A stretch of DNA of 8,649 nt. It comes from an uncultured Maritalea sp. (GTDB lineage: Bacteria; Pseudomonadota; Alphaproteobacteria; Rhizobiales; Devosiaceae). Shown here piece by piece: positions 1 through 6,185 of the stretch. A model generated the notes under the pieces. The model did no database searches and was not told the origin of the DNA. It saw only the letters and a list, made by a program, of their open reading frames with translations. How positions within the stretch are numbered: position 1 is the first letter of the stretch; the number at the start of each line of letters is the position of its first letter. Where the stretch lies: positions 1 through 8,649 of the forward strand of contig CAJXLH010000106.1 in NCBI GenBank assembly GCA_913055925.1, given 5' to 3'. The translations under genes were made by a program, and so were the position numbers.

Positions 1-775
1 ATTTGCATGTCGCAAATGACTTGTCACATCCAACTGTTATCCGCACCGGATCACCGACTGCCGCCAATCCGTGGTCACTGTCACTGAGGTACAAAATATC
101 TATGCCGGTTTTACGTTCATGGTGAACAATGCGCAGCGTCTTGTTTTTGCGCGCACCTTCCAACCAAAGCAGTTTGCCGCCATTCGGCCATCCGACGTCG
201 CGTGTTTCAATACCTTCAACAACAATCGAGCGTTCGCTGGGTAGCGCGGCGATTGTACAATCTGCACTATATGCTGGAAGTGCGGCATCGACCCCGCATC
301 GCGCATCACCGAACGCTGCATTGCATTGACGCTGAAACAGGCGGCCATTAGATCGATTGAGTAAGTGATGCCAAGATCGTAACTCCGCAACAAACACTCC
401 ATCTTTCTCGGCAATTTCGCCGACAAAGTCTGTTCGAAAATGATGCCGGATGCTCACATCGCGCCAATTGACCTTGAAGTGCTCGACGCGCGCGCCGGCA
501 AACTGTCCGTCGTCAATATGCGCCTTTACAATGCGCCCATCGTCGATCCAGCCGACAATTTCGCTCGTGTCCACATTGCTTTTGGCCTGCTGCACATTTG
601 TGCCTGGCGAAAAGCCAGCGCTGGGCAAAAACACAGTATCATCAAACTCCAATTGATTGTCGTGGTCAGTGAAACCCAAGTGTTCGCCATTGGATTTCGA
701 TAGTCGCCAGCAGTTGCAAAGGGTCGTTTCGCCGGTCGCAATATGCGCGGCGAAGCCAGCGTCCAGCGACCTCAT
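1..775 (-). CDS. g13: GTA baseplate hub protein (DUF2163), 3' end outside window
   Basis: A continuous open frame runs from ATG 775 off the left edge, giving 258 residues in the window; relatives are about 295 long. It is preceded by GAGG 7 nt upstream and overlaps the distal tail gene by 4 nt (ATGA). Landmarks are LCNCWRLSKSNGEHLGFTDH (19-38), GFSPGTNVQQAKSNVDTSE (54-72), RSWHHLLNRSNGRLFQRQC (133-151), GDARCGVD (156-163) and VGCDKSFATC (248-257). These match the DUF2163/phage BR0599 family, hub protein of the RcGTA baseplate. Cys151, Cys160, Cys250 and Cys257 are spaced like the cluster-binding cysteines of RcGTA hub and lambda gpL-type tail-tip proteins, so an iron-sulfur cluster is likely by family knowledge. 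Two extra cysteines (20, 22) lie near the start. The missing C-terminus would carry the rest of the conserved KF.N..NFRG-like segment. Confidence 0.93.
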   Translation of the reverse strand, partial: MRSLDAGFAAHIATGETTLCNCWRLSKSNGEHLGFTDHDNQLEFDDTVFLPSAGFSPGTNVQQAKSNVDTSEIVGWIDDGRIVKAHIDDGQFAGARVEHFKVNWRDVSIRHHFRTDFVGEIAEKDGVFVAELRSWHHLLNRSNGRLFQRQCNAAFGDARCGVDAALPAYSADCTIAALPSERSIVVEGIETRDVGWPNGGKLLWLEGARKNKTLRIVHHERKTGIDILYLSDSDHGLAAVGDPVRITVGCDKSFATCK

Positions 776-1389
776 ACCCGCACCTCAATAAGCTTTATCG
801 TGGGCGCAATGGCTGCGTCAAAGTTAGATATTTCAACGTCCAATTTGTTACTTTGGAACCGCACTGGTACGTCAAACAAGTAGCCCGCTGTAACAGTTAC
901 GCCTGGCGCTGGCGGCACATCGAGTGTCACCGTCCCCAAAGTCGCGTCCACCGTAAATGCAGTGGTGCCTAAGCCATCAATCGCCACGAGCACGCTGCTA
1001 TCAACTGGTTTTTTGATGTCCCGCACGTAAGGGTCGAATTGCTCACCATATGTTTTTGTTAGTTGGAAAGTGGTTTTGGTCCCATCACCAACCCCGATGG
1101 GTTGATCGGTCGCCAAGGGCGTTTCATCACCTGACGAAAAATCAATGGGATCTCGGAACAAAAACCCATGAAAGCTGCCGCGTCGTTCTTCAAAAAAAGC
1201 AATAATCTCACGCAAATCGGCTTTTGACTTTACCCCAAACCCAACATCGTATGATCGCTTGGAACTGGCCCATCGCGAATTGCGCTCCTCGGCGCCGGAA
1301 ACAAGTTCAACAACGTCTGTCGCCCATTGCGGGCCACCGCGTGCACCAAGCGAAATAGAAAGTGGGAAACGTACATGATGGAAAGCCAT
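772..1389 (-). CDS. g12: distal tail protein (DUF2460 family)
   Basis: Ring at the tail tip to which the baseplate hub attaches. The 205 residues are typical of the DUF2460 family found in GTAs. Landmarks are FPLSISLGARGGPQW (8-22) and the signature EERNSRWASSKRSYDVGFG (34-52). FEERRGSFHGFLFRDPIDF (66-84) follows, then a central beta domain, and FDVPVRFQSNKLDVEI (172-187) near the C-terminus. It begins at ATG 1389, overlapping the tape measure stop by one base. The nearest GAGGA lies about 16 nt upstream, too far for efficient initiation, so coupling is likely. It ends TGA, overlapping the hub start as ATGA. Confidence 0.93.
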   Translation of the reverse strand: MAFHHVRFPLSISLGARGGPQWATDVVELVSGAEERNSRWASSKRSYDVGFGVKSKADLREIIAFFEERRGSFHGFLFRDPIDFSSGDETPLATDQPIGVGDGTKTTFQLTKTYGEQFDPYVRDIKKPVDSSVLVAIDGLGTTAFTVDATLGTVTLDVPPAPGVTVTAGYLFDVPVRFQSNKLDVEISNFDAAIAPTIKLIEVRV

Positions 1390-1940
1390 TAGTTTGCGCG
1401 TTGTCCTCTTTTCACGGCATTGAGCAACGTCGCACCAAGGTCCGCTTCAGCGCGCTTAAAGCTAGCTGCATCGGTTGCGTTCACCGTCATAGAAATCTGA
1501 ATAGGTGTGGTGTTTTGCGCTGCGACGCCAAGTTGGCCAGATGCATTTCGCTTTAAAGGCAAAATTGCTTCGGGTCCTGCCTCGCCAGCAACGCCCAAAC
1601 CGCCCATATGGGAGAAATAGGTGGGGCGTTGAATAACGCCGCCTTTTGCAAAGGCTTGAATTTTAGGCAGTGTCGGGTTTGTCGCTGTAAATATCGATTG
1701 AACCAAACCTGACATAATGCCTTCCACCGGTTTCAATGCGGCATCCAGCGCCAGCTTTTTAAAGCTCTGCCCGATTTGGTTGATCATGCTTCTAAAGCTC
1801 GATCCTTTGGAAATGGCATCTGACAAACCTTTTGCGAAATTCGCCCCGACATTGTCAGCAAGAGCTGAAATGCGTTTCATTTCTTCTTCCAAATCGTCGA
1901 ACTCGTCGCGCCAATTGTCGGTGCTATCTCTATCGTGCAT
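1389..1940 (-). CDS. g11: short tail tape measure protein
   Basis: Sets tail length; 183 residues from ATG 1940. A longer frame reaches TTG/ATG codons up to 2030, but those 30 residues lie wholly inside the chaperone gene. ATG 1940 has GGAAAG about 8 nt upstream and overlaps the chaperone by only 11 nt, so I chose it. Residues 11-85 are helical (DEFDDLEEEMKRISALADNV, then an amphipathic region rich in A, L, G). The C-terminal half contains FAKGGVIQRPTYF at 97-109 and GEAGPEAILPLKR at 119-131, landmarks of GTA tape measures. It is far shorter than siphophage tape measures and somewhat shorter than the R. capsulatus protein (about 220), consistent with a short GTA tail. It ends TAA, sharing one base with the next ATG. 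Confidence 0.9.
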   Translation of the reverse strand: MHDRDSTDNWRDEFDDLEEEMKRISALADNVGANFAKGLSDAISKGSSFRSMINQIGQSFKKLALDAALKPVEGIMSGLVQSIFTATNPTLPKIQAFAKGGVIQRPTYFSHMGGLGVAGEAGPEAILPLKRNASGQLGVAAQNTTPIQISMTVNATDAASFKRAEADLGATLLNAVKRGQRAN

Positions 1941-2133
1941 TTTCACTTTCCAAATCGGGGAAATCTGCCGCCAAGCGGTCAAAGTCTGCATGTGTGAAGG
2001 GCTTTGTCTCGCCGCCCAAGGCGGTGACAATCATGGCGATTTCTTTTGGCGTCATACGCCAATATGCCTCTGGCGAGATTTTCAAAATGCTGAATGCCAA
2101 AACTGATGTTTCGCGCCAGGGAAACGCCGTCAC
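1930..2133 (-). CDS. g10.1: second tail assembly chaperone (Phage_TAC_6-like, rcc01693-like)
   Basis: A 67-residue protein: FPWRETSVLAFSILKISPEAYWRMTPKEIAMIV, a W....A...L..SP..YW..TP.E pattern typical of the small phage tail-assembly chaperones encoded between gp10 and the tape measure in GTAs. The start is GTG 2133, directly after the TAG of g10; the next in-frame ATG is within the conserved core (residue 27), so it is unlikely. Upstream bases GAAAGTGAAG give only a weak ribosome-binding site, so reinitiation after g10 is probable. The two genes share a frame, so amber read-through would yield one fused protein of 173 residues, analogous in outcome to the G/GT pair of lambda. It ends TAG at 1932-1930, overlapping the tape measure start by 11 nt. 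Confidence 0.85.
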   Translation of the reverse strand: MTAFPWRETSVLAFSILKISPEAYWRMTPKEIAMIVTALGGETKPFTHADFDRLAADFPDLESENAR

Positions 2134-2451
2134 CTAGGCTTCACTTTCGCCAAAAGTCGCGGCCAACAGCTCGGCGGCAATTTTGGCGGCCCCTACTGCA
2201 CCGCCGTCAATGCTCATTTGTTCGAGGTCGTGGTTCGAAATAGCGTTGCCACCGCCACGCAAACCAGCGCCGATGATCGAAATGAGGTCTCTTGAGGAAA
2301 TGCGTCCCTCTTGAAATCGTTCAGCAATACCGTTCAGGTCGTCAGTCTGCATCGCGACTTCTAGCTCCGCCAATGCGCCAAGTGTCAAGCAAAGCACAAA
2401 GCTTTTGCCGCCTAACATCGCTTCAATTTCTCCGCGTCTTTTGTTCACCAT
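2134..2451 (-). CDS. g10: tail assembly chaperone, GTA gp10 family
   Basis: A 105-residue protein of the GTA gp10 tail-chaperone family, thought to hold the tape measure while the tube polymerises around it. Characteristic stretches are NKRRGEIEAMLGGKSFVLCL (3-22), LTLGALAELE (23-32), then DLNGIAERFQEGRISSRDLI and IIGAGLRGGG. It starts at ATG 2451, sharing one base with the tube gene's stop, and has no good ribosome-binding site. A GTG directly after the ATG is an alternative start. It ends TAG at 2136-2134, and the GTG start of the next chaperone gene follows with no gap and in the same frame. The product is probably not part of the finished particle, as for other tail chaperones (family knowledge). 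Confidence 0.88.
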   Translation of the reverse strand: MVNKRRGEIEAMLGGKSFVLCLTLGALAELEVAMQTDDLNGIAERFQEGRISSRDLISIIGAGLRGGGNAISNHDLEQMSIDGGAVGAAKIAAELLAATFGESEA

Positions 2452-2867
2452 TAAGCAATCGCCGTGAATTGAATTTCGCCTGCGCTTTCCAACGCGATCT
2501 CAAAGCTTACTTCGCTCACCTGTTCGGCAGAAAACTCCAACGCAGTGATTTGGAAACTGCCTTCCAATGCTCCAAAATCTGGCAAAATCAATTGCCAAGC
2601 TCGGATTTCACCAGCGAAAAACAACTCGCGAATTTTGGCATCGGAGCTAGCATCTTTGAAAACACCGCCGCCATTGATGGACGCTGTTTTCAATCCGCCT
2701 CCGTTCAGCAACTCACGCCAACGGCCGGACGACAACGAGTCTGTCACGTCAACCGATTGGGCATTGAATGAAATTTGGCGGGTACGAATGCCGCCTACGG
2801 TTACAAAACTGCCAGCGCCGGTTTCATCCAGCTTCAGCAACATGTCGCGGCCACTTTGCGCGCTCAT
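2451..2867 (-). CDS. g9: major tail tube protein
   Basis: Stacks as hexameric rings to form the tail tube. The 138 residues agree with the TP901-1/RcGTA major tail protein family. Features are an N-terminal GRDMLLKLDETGAGSFVTVGG (from about residue 6), then ISFNAQSVDVTDSLSSGRWRELL, a central SINGGGVFKDASSDAKIREL and C-terminal strands. The Q-S-V-D-V-T and GVF-D loops are family hallmarks. It begins at ATG 2867 with AAGGA about 9 nt upstream and a 13-nt gap after the terminator gene, so it has an independent initiation signal, as expected for an abundant protein. Its TAA overlaps the next ATG by one base (TAATG). Confidence 0.93.
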   Translation of the reverse strand: MSAQSGRDMLLKLDETGAGSFVTVGGIRTRQISFNAQSVDVTDSLSSGRWRELLNGGGLKTASINGGGVFKDASSDAKIRELFFAGEIRAWQLILPDFGALEGSFQITALEFSAEQVSEVSFEIALESAGEIQFTAIA

Positions 2868-2880
2868 ATCGGCGTCCTTT

Positions 2881-3291
2881 TTAGGTTAAATCTTCGATTG
2901 AAAAGACGGAAGAAAGCACAATCTTCGTCCATCCGGTTTTGCGGTCGATGCGAGACTGGGTGCGTTTGCTCAAATAGCTGATCAGCTTGAAACTTGGCGA
3001 AACCGGACTTGCAGTCATCAGCGTATCATCCAGCGTTTTGGCGATGGTAAAGCCGTTGTTGCGATGCATTTGGTTCAGCCAAATGGCCCAATCAATCTCC
3101 ACCCGCAGCAGCTTGATCATTTGCCCATCAATTTCACGCGCATCCAGTCTTTCGATCACGATATATGGCGGCTCCGTCGCTTTGGGCGCACCGTCAAAAA
3201 TATTTGAGTTGCCCAGCGCGGCAGTTAGGGCCGCGTCGGATCGAAGTACTGCAACCAGTTCACTTTGAAAGTCTTTGAGTGCGCTAAACAT
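2881..3291 (-). CDS. g8: tail terminator protein (DUF3168 family)
   Basis: Caps the tail tube and joins it to the stopper. The 136 residues match the GTA tail terminator of the DUF3168 family: an N-terminal helix (FSALKDFQSELVAVLRSDAALTAAL), then IFDGAPKATEPPYIVIE at about 31-47. The central strand VEIDWAIWL and C-terminal strands with KTGWTKIVLSSVFSIED follow. The motif of a short helix followed by DGAP....PPYI is typical. It starts at ATG 3291 inside the end of the stopper gene (8-nt overlap), with AGGGG about 6 nt upstream. It ends TAA, 13 nt before the tube gene. Confidence 0.9.
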   Translation of the reverse strand: MFSALKDFQSELVAVLRSDAALTAALGNSNIFDGAPKATEPPYIVIERLDAREIDGQMIKLLRVEIDWAIWLNQMHRNNGFTIAKTLDDTLMTASPVSPSFKLISYLSKRTQSRIDRKTGWTKIVLSSVFSIEDLT

Positions 3292-3637
3292 GGCGTACCC
3301 CTGTCGCTTTTGTCGTGACGGCGGTTACGATGAGATAAGCACGGCGCCCATTCGGATCGTCAACGCTTTGAACCTCAAAGCTTTCACCGCCAACAACAAC
3401 GCGATCACCCGCTTTGACATCGCTGCGAAATCGAATGGTCAAGCGCTTTGTTGTGCTGCTCGCATGGGCATCGGCGAAATCATCAAGCCCGCCACTGTGC
3501 CCGTCTAGCTTTGCCCAAATCAAACCAAGACTATGATGATTAGTCACTGTTCCGCCCGAGCTATCTACCGTCTCGCTTTTGACGAACAGCTCGACTCGTT
3601 GATTGAGCGAACCGAGTGTTGGCGTTCTAAAACTCAT
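3284..3637 (-). CDS. g7: head-tail stopper / head completion protein
   Basis: A 117-residue protein of the phage head-tail joining family (SPP1 gp16-like), which closes the channel after packaging and receives the tail. Signatures are the N-terminal LGSLNQRVELFVKSETVDSSGG (from about residue 8), IWAKLDGHSGG and the C-terminal half RLTIRFRSDVKAGDRVVVGG followed by FEVQSVDDPNGRRAYL. This is the family's beta-barrel pattern of a rigid RVEL start and a GDRV.. ..F.V..V.D motif. It begins at ATG 3637, overlapping the adaptor stop by 4 nt, with no ribosome-binding site of its own, so it probably depends on coupling. It ends TAG, overlapping the following gene by 8 nt. Position and motifs agree. Confidence 0.9.
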   Translation of the reverse strand: MSFRTPTLGSLNQRVELFVKSETVDSSGGTVTNHHSLGLIWAKLDGHSGGLDDFADAHASSTTKRLTIRFRSDVKAGDRVVVGGESFEVQSVDDPNGRRAYLIVTAVTTKATGVRHV

Positions 3638-4209
3638 AAGTTTGGCACGCGGTAGTTGCTGATCAAAGCGTCAAAACCGTGCGGCACGATTGCGCCGCTA
3701 CCGGCCATCAAAACGGCTTCGCGATTTTGGTACCAATGGCCGATCAACGACAACAGAGATTGCCTAAGGTCCTGCGGCACGGCATCAGCGGTCGCGCCGT
3801 AGCCGACACGATAATCGATCTCAATCGACGCGATTGCCCGCAATTGTGTGTTTGGTGCCTGTTTGGGCAATAGCACTTTGGCTGGGGCCGAATTTGTTTC
3901 GGGCACAAATTGCGTGAGCGGTAGTTCAGTTGGCGTACCATCGTCATCAAAAGTGCGCACTGCGACAAGCGATTGAATGGGACCAAGCGGCAGCTCGACC
4001 TGCCGTTTTTCAGGCCAACAATCGAGAATCTTGCGCCAATCTTGTGTGATCAGCGCGCGACGGGTCAATGTTTCCACATGCACGCGTGCCGCAGCGATCA
4101 GCGTCTCGATTAAACTGTCATCTTCTGTGCCCGATACGCGCAAATAGGTCTTGGCGTCAGCAAGGCTGATTGGCTCGACCGTGGGGCCGACCAATAAAAC
4201 TGATGTCAT
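3634..4209 (-). CDS. g6: head-tail adaptor (connector) protein
   Basis: Forms the ring beneath the portal that links head to neck. The 191 residues match the phiE125 gp8/RcGTA g6 family of DNA-packaging or connector proteins. The N-terminal PISLADAKTYLRVSGTEDDSLIETLIAAARVHVE (from about residue 13) is the helical signature of gp6-like connectors, followed by TRRALITQDWR. Then comes a beta-rich insertion with PLGPIQSLVAVRTFDDDGT, and a C-terminal helix with PQDLRQSLLSLIGHWYQNRE. It starts at ATG 4209 with AGGA about 6 nt upstream, partly inside a palindrome. Its TGA stop overlaps the next start as ATGA, so translation of the stopper is probably coupled. Family assignment is by pattern recognition and position between capsid and stopper. 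Confidence 0.9.
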   Translation of the reverse strand: MTSVLLVGPTVEPISLADAKTYLRVSGTEDDSLIETLIAAARVHVETLTRRALITQDWRKILDCWPEKRQVELPLGPIQSLVAVRTFDDDGTPTELPLTQFVPETNSAPAKVLLPKQAPNTQLRAIASIEIDYRVGYGATADAVPQDLRQSLLSLIGHWYQNREAVLMAGSGAIVPHGFDALISNYRVPNL

Positions 4210-4216
4210 GGATTTT

Positions 4217-4229
4217 CCTAAAATTTAGG
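4217..4229 (-). promoter_or_regulatory. palindrome overlapping the adaptor ribosome-binding site
   Basis: On the minus strand CCTAAATTTTAGG is a near-perfect palindrome (5-bp stem, 3-nt loop). It contains most of the AGGA that serves the ATG at 4209, with a spacer of about 6 nt. If the stem forms, the Shine-Dalgarno bases are paired, which would lower initiation of the adaptor gene. The stem is short and AT-rich, so the effect may be small. Confidence 0.35.
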
Positions 4230-4231
4230 GA

Positions 4232-4268
4232 CCGGCCCAACCTGCGGGAGGGAACCAGGTTGAGCCGG
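4232..4268 (-). promoter_or_regulatory. strong intergenic hairpin between capsid and adaptor genes
   Basis: Inverted repeat of 13 positions (4268-4256 with 4244-4232) around an 11-nt loop. In the minus-strand transcript it gives twelve Watson-Crick pairs and one G-U pair, mostly G:C. It lies 25 nt past the capsid stop, in the only sizeable intergenic gap of the operon. No U-run follows directly (the next bases are TCCCTAAATTTT), so it is not a canonical terminator. An mRNA-stabilising or 3'-end barrier that keeps capsid mRNA abundant relative to the downstream neck genes fits the location, but that is inference. Confidence 0.6.
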
Positions 4269-4293
4269 CATAAACTCAATAAGCGAAAGGGCC

Positions 4294-5532
4294 TTAGCTT
4301 ACTGAGTATTTGAGGAGTTTGATGGAGTCGAAATCGAGCACCCCGCCGCCGACACGTTTCGTGGTATAAAAGAGCACATAGGGTTTGGCCGAATATGGAT
4401 CTCGGATTACATTGACGCCTAAGCGGTCTACGATCAGATAGCCACGTTGAAAGTCGCCGAAGGCAATTGCCGTTGCATCCGCCGCAGCATCTGGCATGTC
4501 CTCAGCCTCAACGACTGAAAAACCCATAAAGCTTGGTCGCGCACCCGGCTGGTGGCTTGGTTGCCACAAATAATTGCCATCGGCATCTTTGATTTTGCGC
4601 AACTGCGCCTGAGTGCGGCGATTCATCACCCAATTGGCGTTTTGGCGATAGCCTGCCTTTAGCGCATAGACCAAATCAATAAGCACGTCCGATGGATTAG
4701 ACGCGGGCAGACCACCAGCGACACCCGTTGCCAAATAGCCAATATTGCCCCAGCTCCAGCTGTCTTCCGCGACTTGCGTAGCACTCAAAAAGCCCGTTGG
4801 CTTCTTCACCCCATCGCCGTTGATGAATGCGGCTGTTTCTTGCTCTGCAAATGCTGTTTCAACTTCTTCCGCAATCCATTGCTCCACATCCACTGCTGCG
4901 TCATCCAGGAAGCTCGCTGTGGCCGCCGGCATGGCATAAAGCTCAGTTGTCGGAAACTCGATTTCAGCGAGAGTTGAGGCACTTGTTTCCGGGCGAGCAT
5001 CGGTTTCACCAACCCAGCCAACTGTCGGACCGACCGTTGAGATAGGTTTCTTGAATACCGCGGATGACACCTGCCGTACACTTGCAATTGAACGGATCGG
5101 CGAAATCGCGCTCAAGCGACGACCGATGTCACCATCTGTTTCTGCTGGCACAAGATATCCCCCATCAGGGTTTGAACCAGATGACAGTGATTTTTCTTCG
5201 CCGCGACGCACATACGCCGAGAATGCAGATTTATATTCAGCATCATCTGAGAGCTCGACATTGCCACTAGAAAGGGCTGGACGCGCTTGCTTTGCATAAA
5301 AGCTGTCCATTGCCGACTGCTGGCGATCCATTGCGTTGTTCAAACGATCTAGTTTTTCATCCAGCAAAACATCGCTGCGCTTTTCTTCGATGGCGCGCAA
5401 ACGTTGGTCGTTGGTAGATTTGAGCTCTTCGAAGGCCGACATAAAGTCATCAAACAAACCTGCCATGTCCGCATGCGATTTGTCGCCGACATGAGCTTTC
5501 ACCTCAAGGTCGGTTCGATTTTCAGTATTCAT
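4294..5532 (-). CDS. g5: HK97-fold major capsid protein with N-terminal scaffold domain
   Basis: Main building block of the particle head; 412 residues, usual for this family. Residues 1 to about 110 form a charged, helical, coiled-coil-like delta region (roughly 24-78, rich in E, K, R, L) that acts as built-in scaffold and should be removed by the protease just upstream in the operon. The mature part begins around SLSSGSNPDGGYLVP (115-129), a common landmark at the N-terminus of processed HK97-type capsids; the exact cut site is inferred. Other landmarks are VGWVGETDARPET (171-183), AFINGDGVKKPTGFL (235-249), GARPSFMGFSVVEAEDMP (330-347) and the C-terminal GVLDFDSIKLLKYS. It starts at ATG 5532 with AAGGA about 6 nt upstream, one of the stronger initiation signals here, as expected for the most abundant protein. 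It ends TAA before an 84-nt structured gap. Confidence 0.97.
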   Translation of the reverse strand: MNTENRTDLEVKAHVGDKSHADMAGLFDDFMSAFEELKSTNDQRLRAIEEKRSDVLLDEKLDRLNNAMDRQQSAMDSFYAKQARPALSSGNVELSDDAEYKSAFSAYVRRGEEKSLSSGSNPDGGYLVPAETDGDIGRRLSAISPIRSIASVRQVSSAVFKKPISTVGPTVGWVGETDARPETSASTLAEIEFPTTELYAMPAATASFLDDAAVDVEQWIAEEVETAFAEQETAAFINGDGVKKPTGFLSATQVAEDSWSWGNIGYLATGVAGGLPASNPSDVLIDLVYALKAGYRQNANWVMNRRTQAQLRKIKDADGNYLWQPSHQPGARPSFMGFSVVEAEDMPDAAADATAIAFGDFQRGYLIVDRLGVNVIRDPYSAKPYVLFYTTKRVGGGVLDFDSIKLLKYSVS

Positions 5533-5541
5533 TTCAGTTCC

Positions 5542-6126
5542 TTAAGTGGTGGTTTGAAGGAGGTTTGTTGCGTTTTTGATTGATTGCGCCAAACTCGCGT
5601 CGGCAATGCGGGCCACGTCGAGCATTGGAAAAGCGACAATCGAGATTTCCCAGAGATCGACCTCGTAAAGCTTTCGTGCCGCACTGCCCGCCCGTTGGGA
5701 CGCGCGGACCGTTTTGAAGCCGATGGATAAGCCGTCGATCGCCCCTTCTTGGATCAACGCCACAAGTTCAGCACCGCGCCCGACAGCCGAGATCAGACGA
5801 CCAGTGACCTTGAGCCCAACATCGGTTTCCACAATGTTCAACCAATGCCCGATGGGCTCTTTTGGATCGTGTTGAAACAGCATGCGCACATTGGGGGCGC
5901 CGCGTTTAGAGAGCGTTTTCTTAAAGGCGCCTGGCATCACGACGTCGCCGCCTTGGTCAATTTTGCCAAAAATGCTCGCATAACCTGAGAAAACCCCATC
6001 GTCTGTGATGGCAAGGCTCACGACGTAGCGCTCCGGGCTAGCCGTTTTGCGCTGGTTTTCGGTCTTACGGCGCGATTGTTTTGTCGTTTCACTGAAGGCT
6101 TGGTTAGTTTTGATGAGAGGTTCCAA
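5542..6126 (-). CDS. g4: HK97-type prohead protease
   Basis: Serine protease that cleaves the N-terminal scaffold segment of the capsid protein during prohead maturation. Numbering from a TTG at 6126 (194 residues), FSGYASIFGKIDQGGDVVMPGAF is at 46-68, LFQHDPKEPIGHW at 83-95 with the probable catalytic His86, GAIDGLSIGFK at 128-138 with the probable nucleophile Ser134, and DLWEISIVAFPM at 157-168. Together these are diagnostic of the HK97 prohead protease fold. The start is uncertain: no in-frame ATG precedes the conserved core, the TTG lacks a ribosome-binding site, and the first 30 residues are basic and unlike family members. A GTG at 6021 has GGAG 9 nt upstream but would remove the first conserved strand (ERYVV). 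It ends TAA, 9 nt before the capsid start, with the capsid ribosome-binding site overlapping that stop. Confidence 0.92.
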   Translation of the reverse strand: MEPLIKTNQAFSETTKQSRRKTENQRKTASPERYVVSLAITDDGVFSGYASIFGKIDQGGDVVMPGAFKKTLSKRGAPNVRMLFQHDPKEPIGHWLNIVETDVGLKVTGRLISAVGRGAELVALIQEGAIDGLSIGFKTVRASQRAGSAARKLYEVDLWEISIVAFPMLDVARIADASLAQSIKNATNLLQTTT

Positions 6127-6179
6127 GCGAACTGGCGAAACTCTGACTGCGCTTTTTCATTCGACATTTTTTGCTCCAT
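6018..6179 (-). CDS. possible small overlapping gene, or shifted N-terminus of the protease
   Basis: A 53-codon frame that starts at ATG 6179, or more plausibly at ATG 6167 (49 residues), where GGAG sits 6 nt upstream. It begins 6-18 nt after the g3.5 stop, the normal spacing for this operon, but is in a different frame from the protease. The predicted product has a polar N-terminal half (MSNEKAQSEFRQFAW) and a strongly basic C-terminal half. I recognise no family. Its TGA stop (6020-6018) overlaps a GTG in the protease frame (6021) as GTGA, the arrangement of translationally coupled genes, and GGAG lies 9 nt before that GTG. It may be a real small gene, the true start of the protease joined by a frameshift, or chance. 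Confidence is low. Confidence 0.25.
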   Translation of the reverse strand: MEQKMSNEKAQSEFRQFAWNLSSKLTKPSVKRQNNRAVRPKTSAKRLARSATS

Positions 6180-6185
6180 TTTGTG

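Noticed and set aside
100..426. 108-residue minus-strand reading frame, and a second at 526-741
   Set aside because: Both lie in a different frame within the hub gene, whose own frame is open from 775 to the left edge and carries the family motifs.
1190..1200. Seven-A run on the plus strand (U-tract on the transcript) inside the distal tail gene
   Set aside because: No stable stem precedes it on the transcript, so it is not a terminator; it encodes an ordinary conserved AFFEER stretch.
1938..2030. N-terminal 30-residue extension of the tape measure frame
   Set aside because: It lies entirely within the chaperone gene in another frame, and a well-placed Shine-Dalgarno supports the start at 1940.
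2292..2771. 159-residue plus-strand reading frame
   Set aside because: It lies antisense to the tube and chaperone genes, has no recognisable family, and is explained by the codon composition of the genes opposite.
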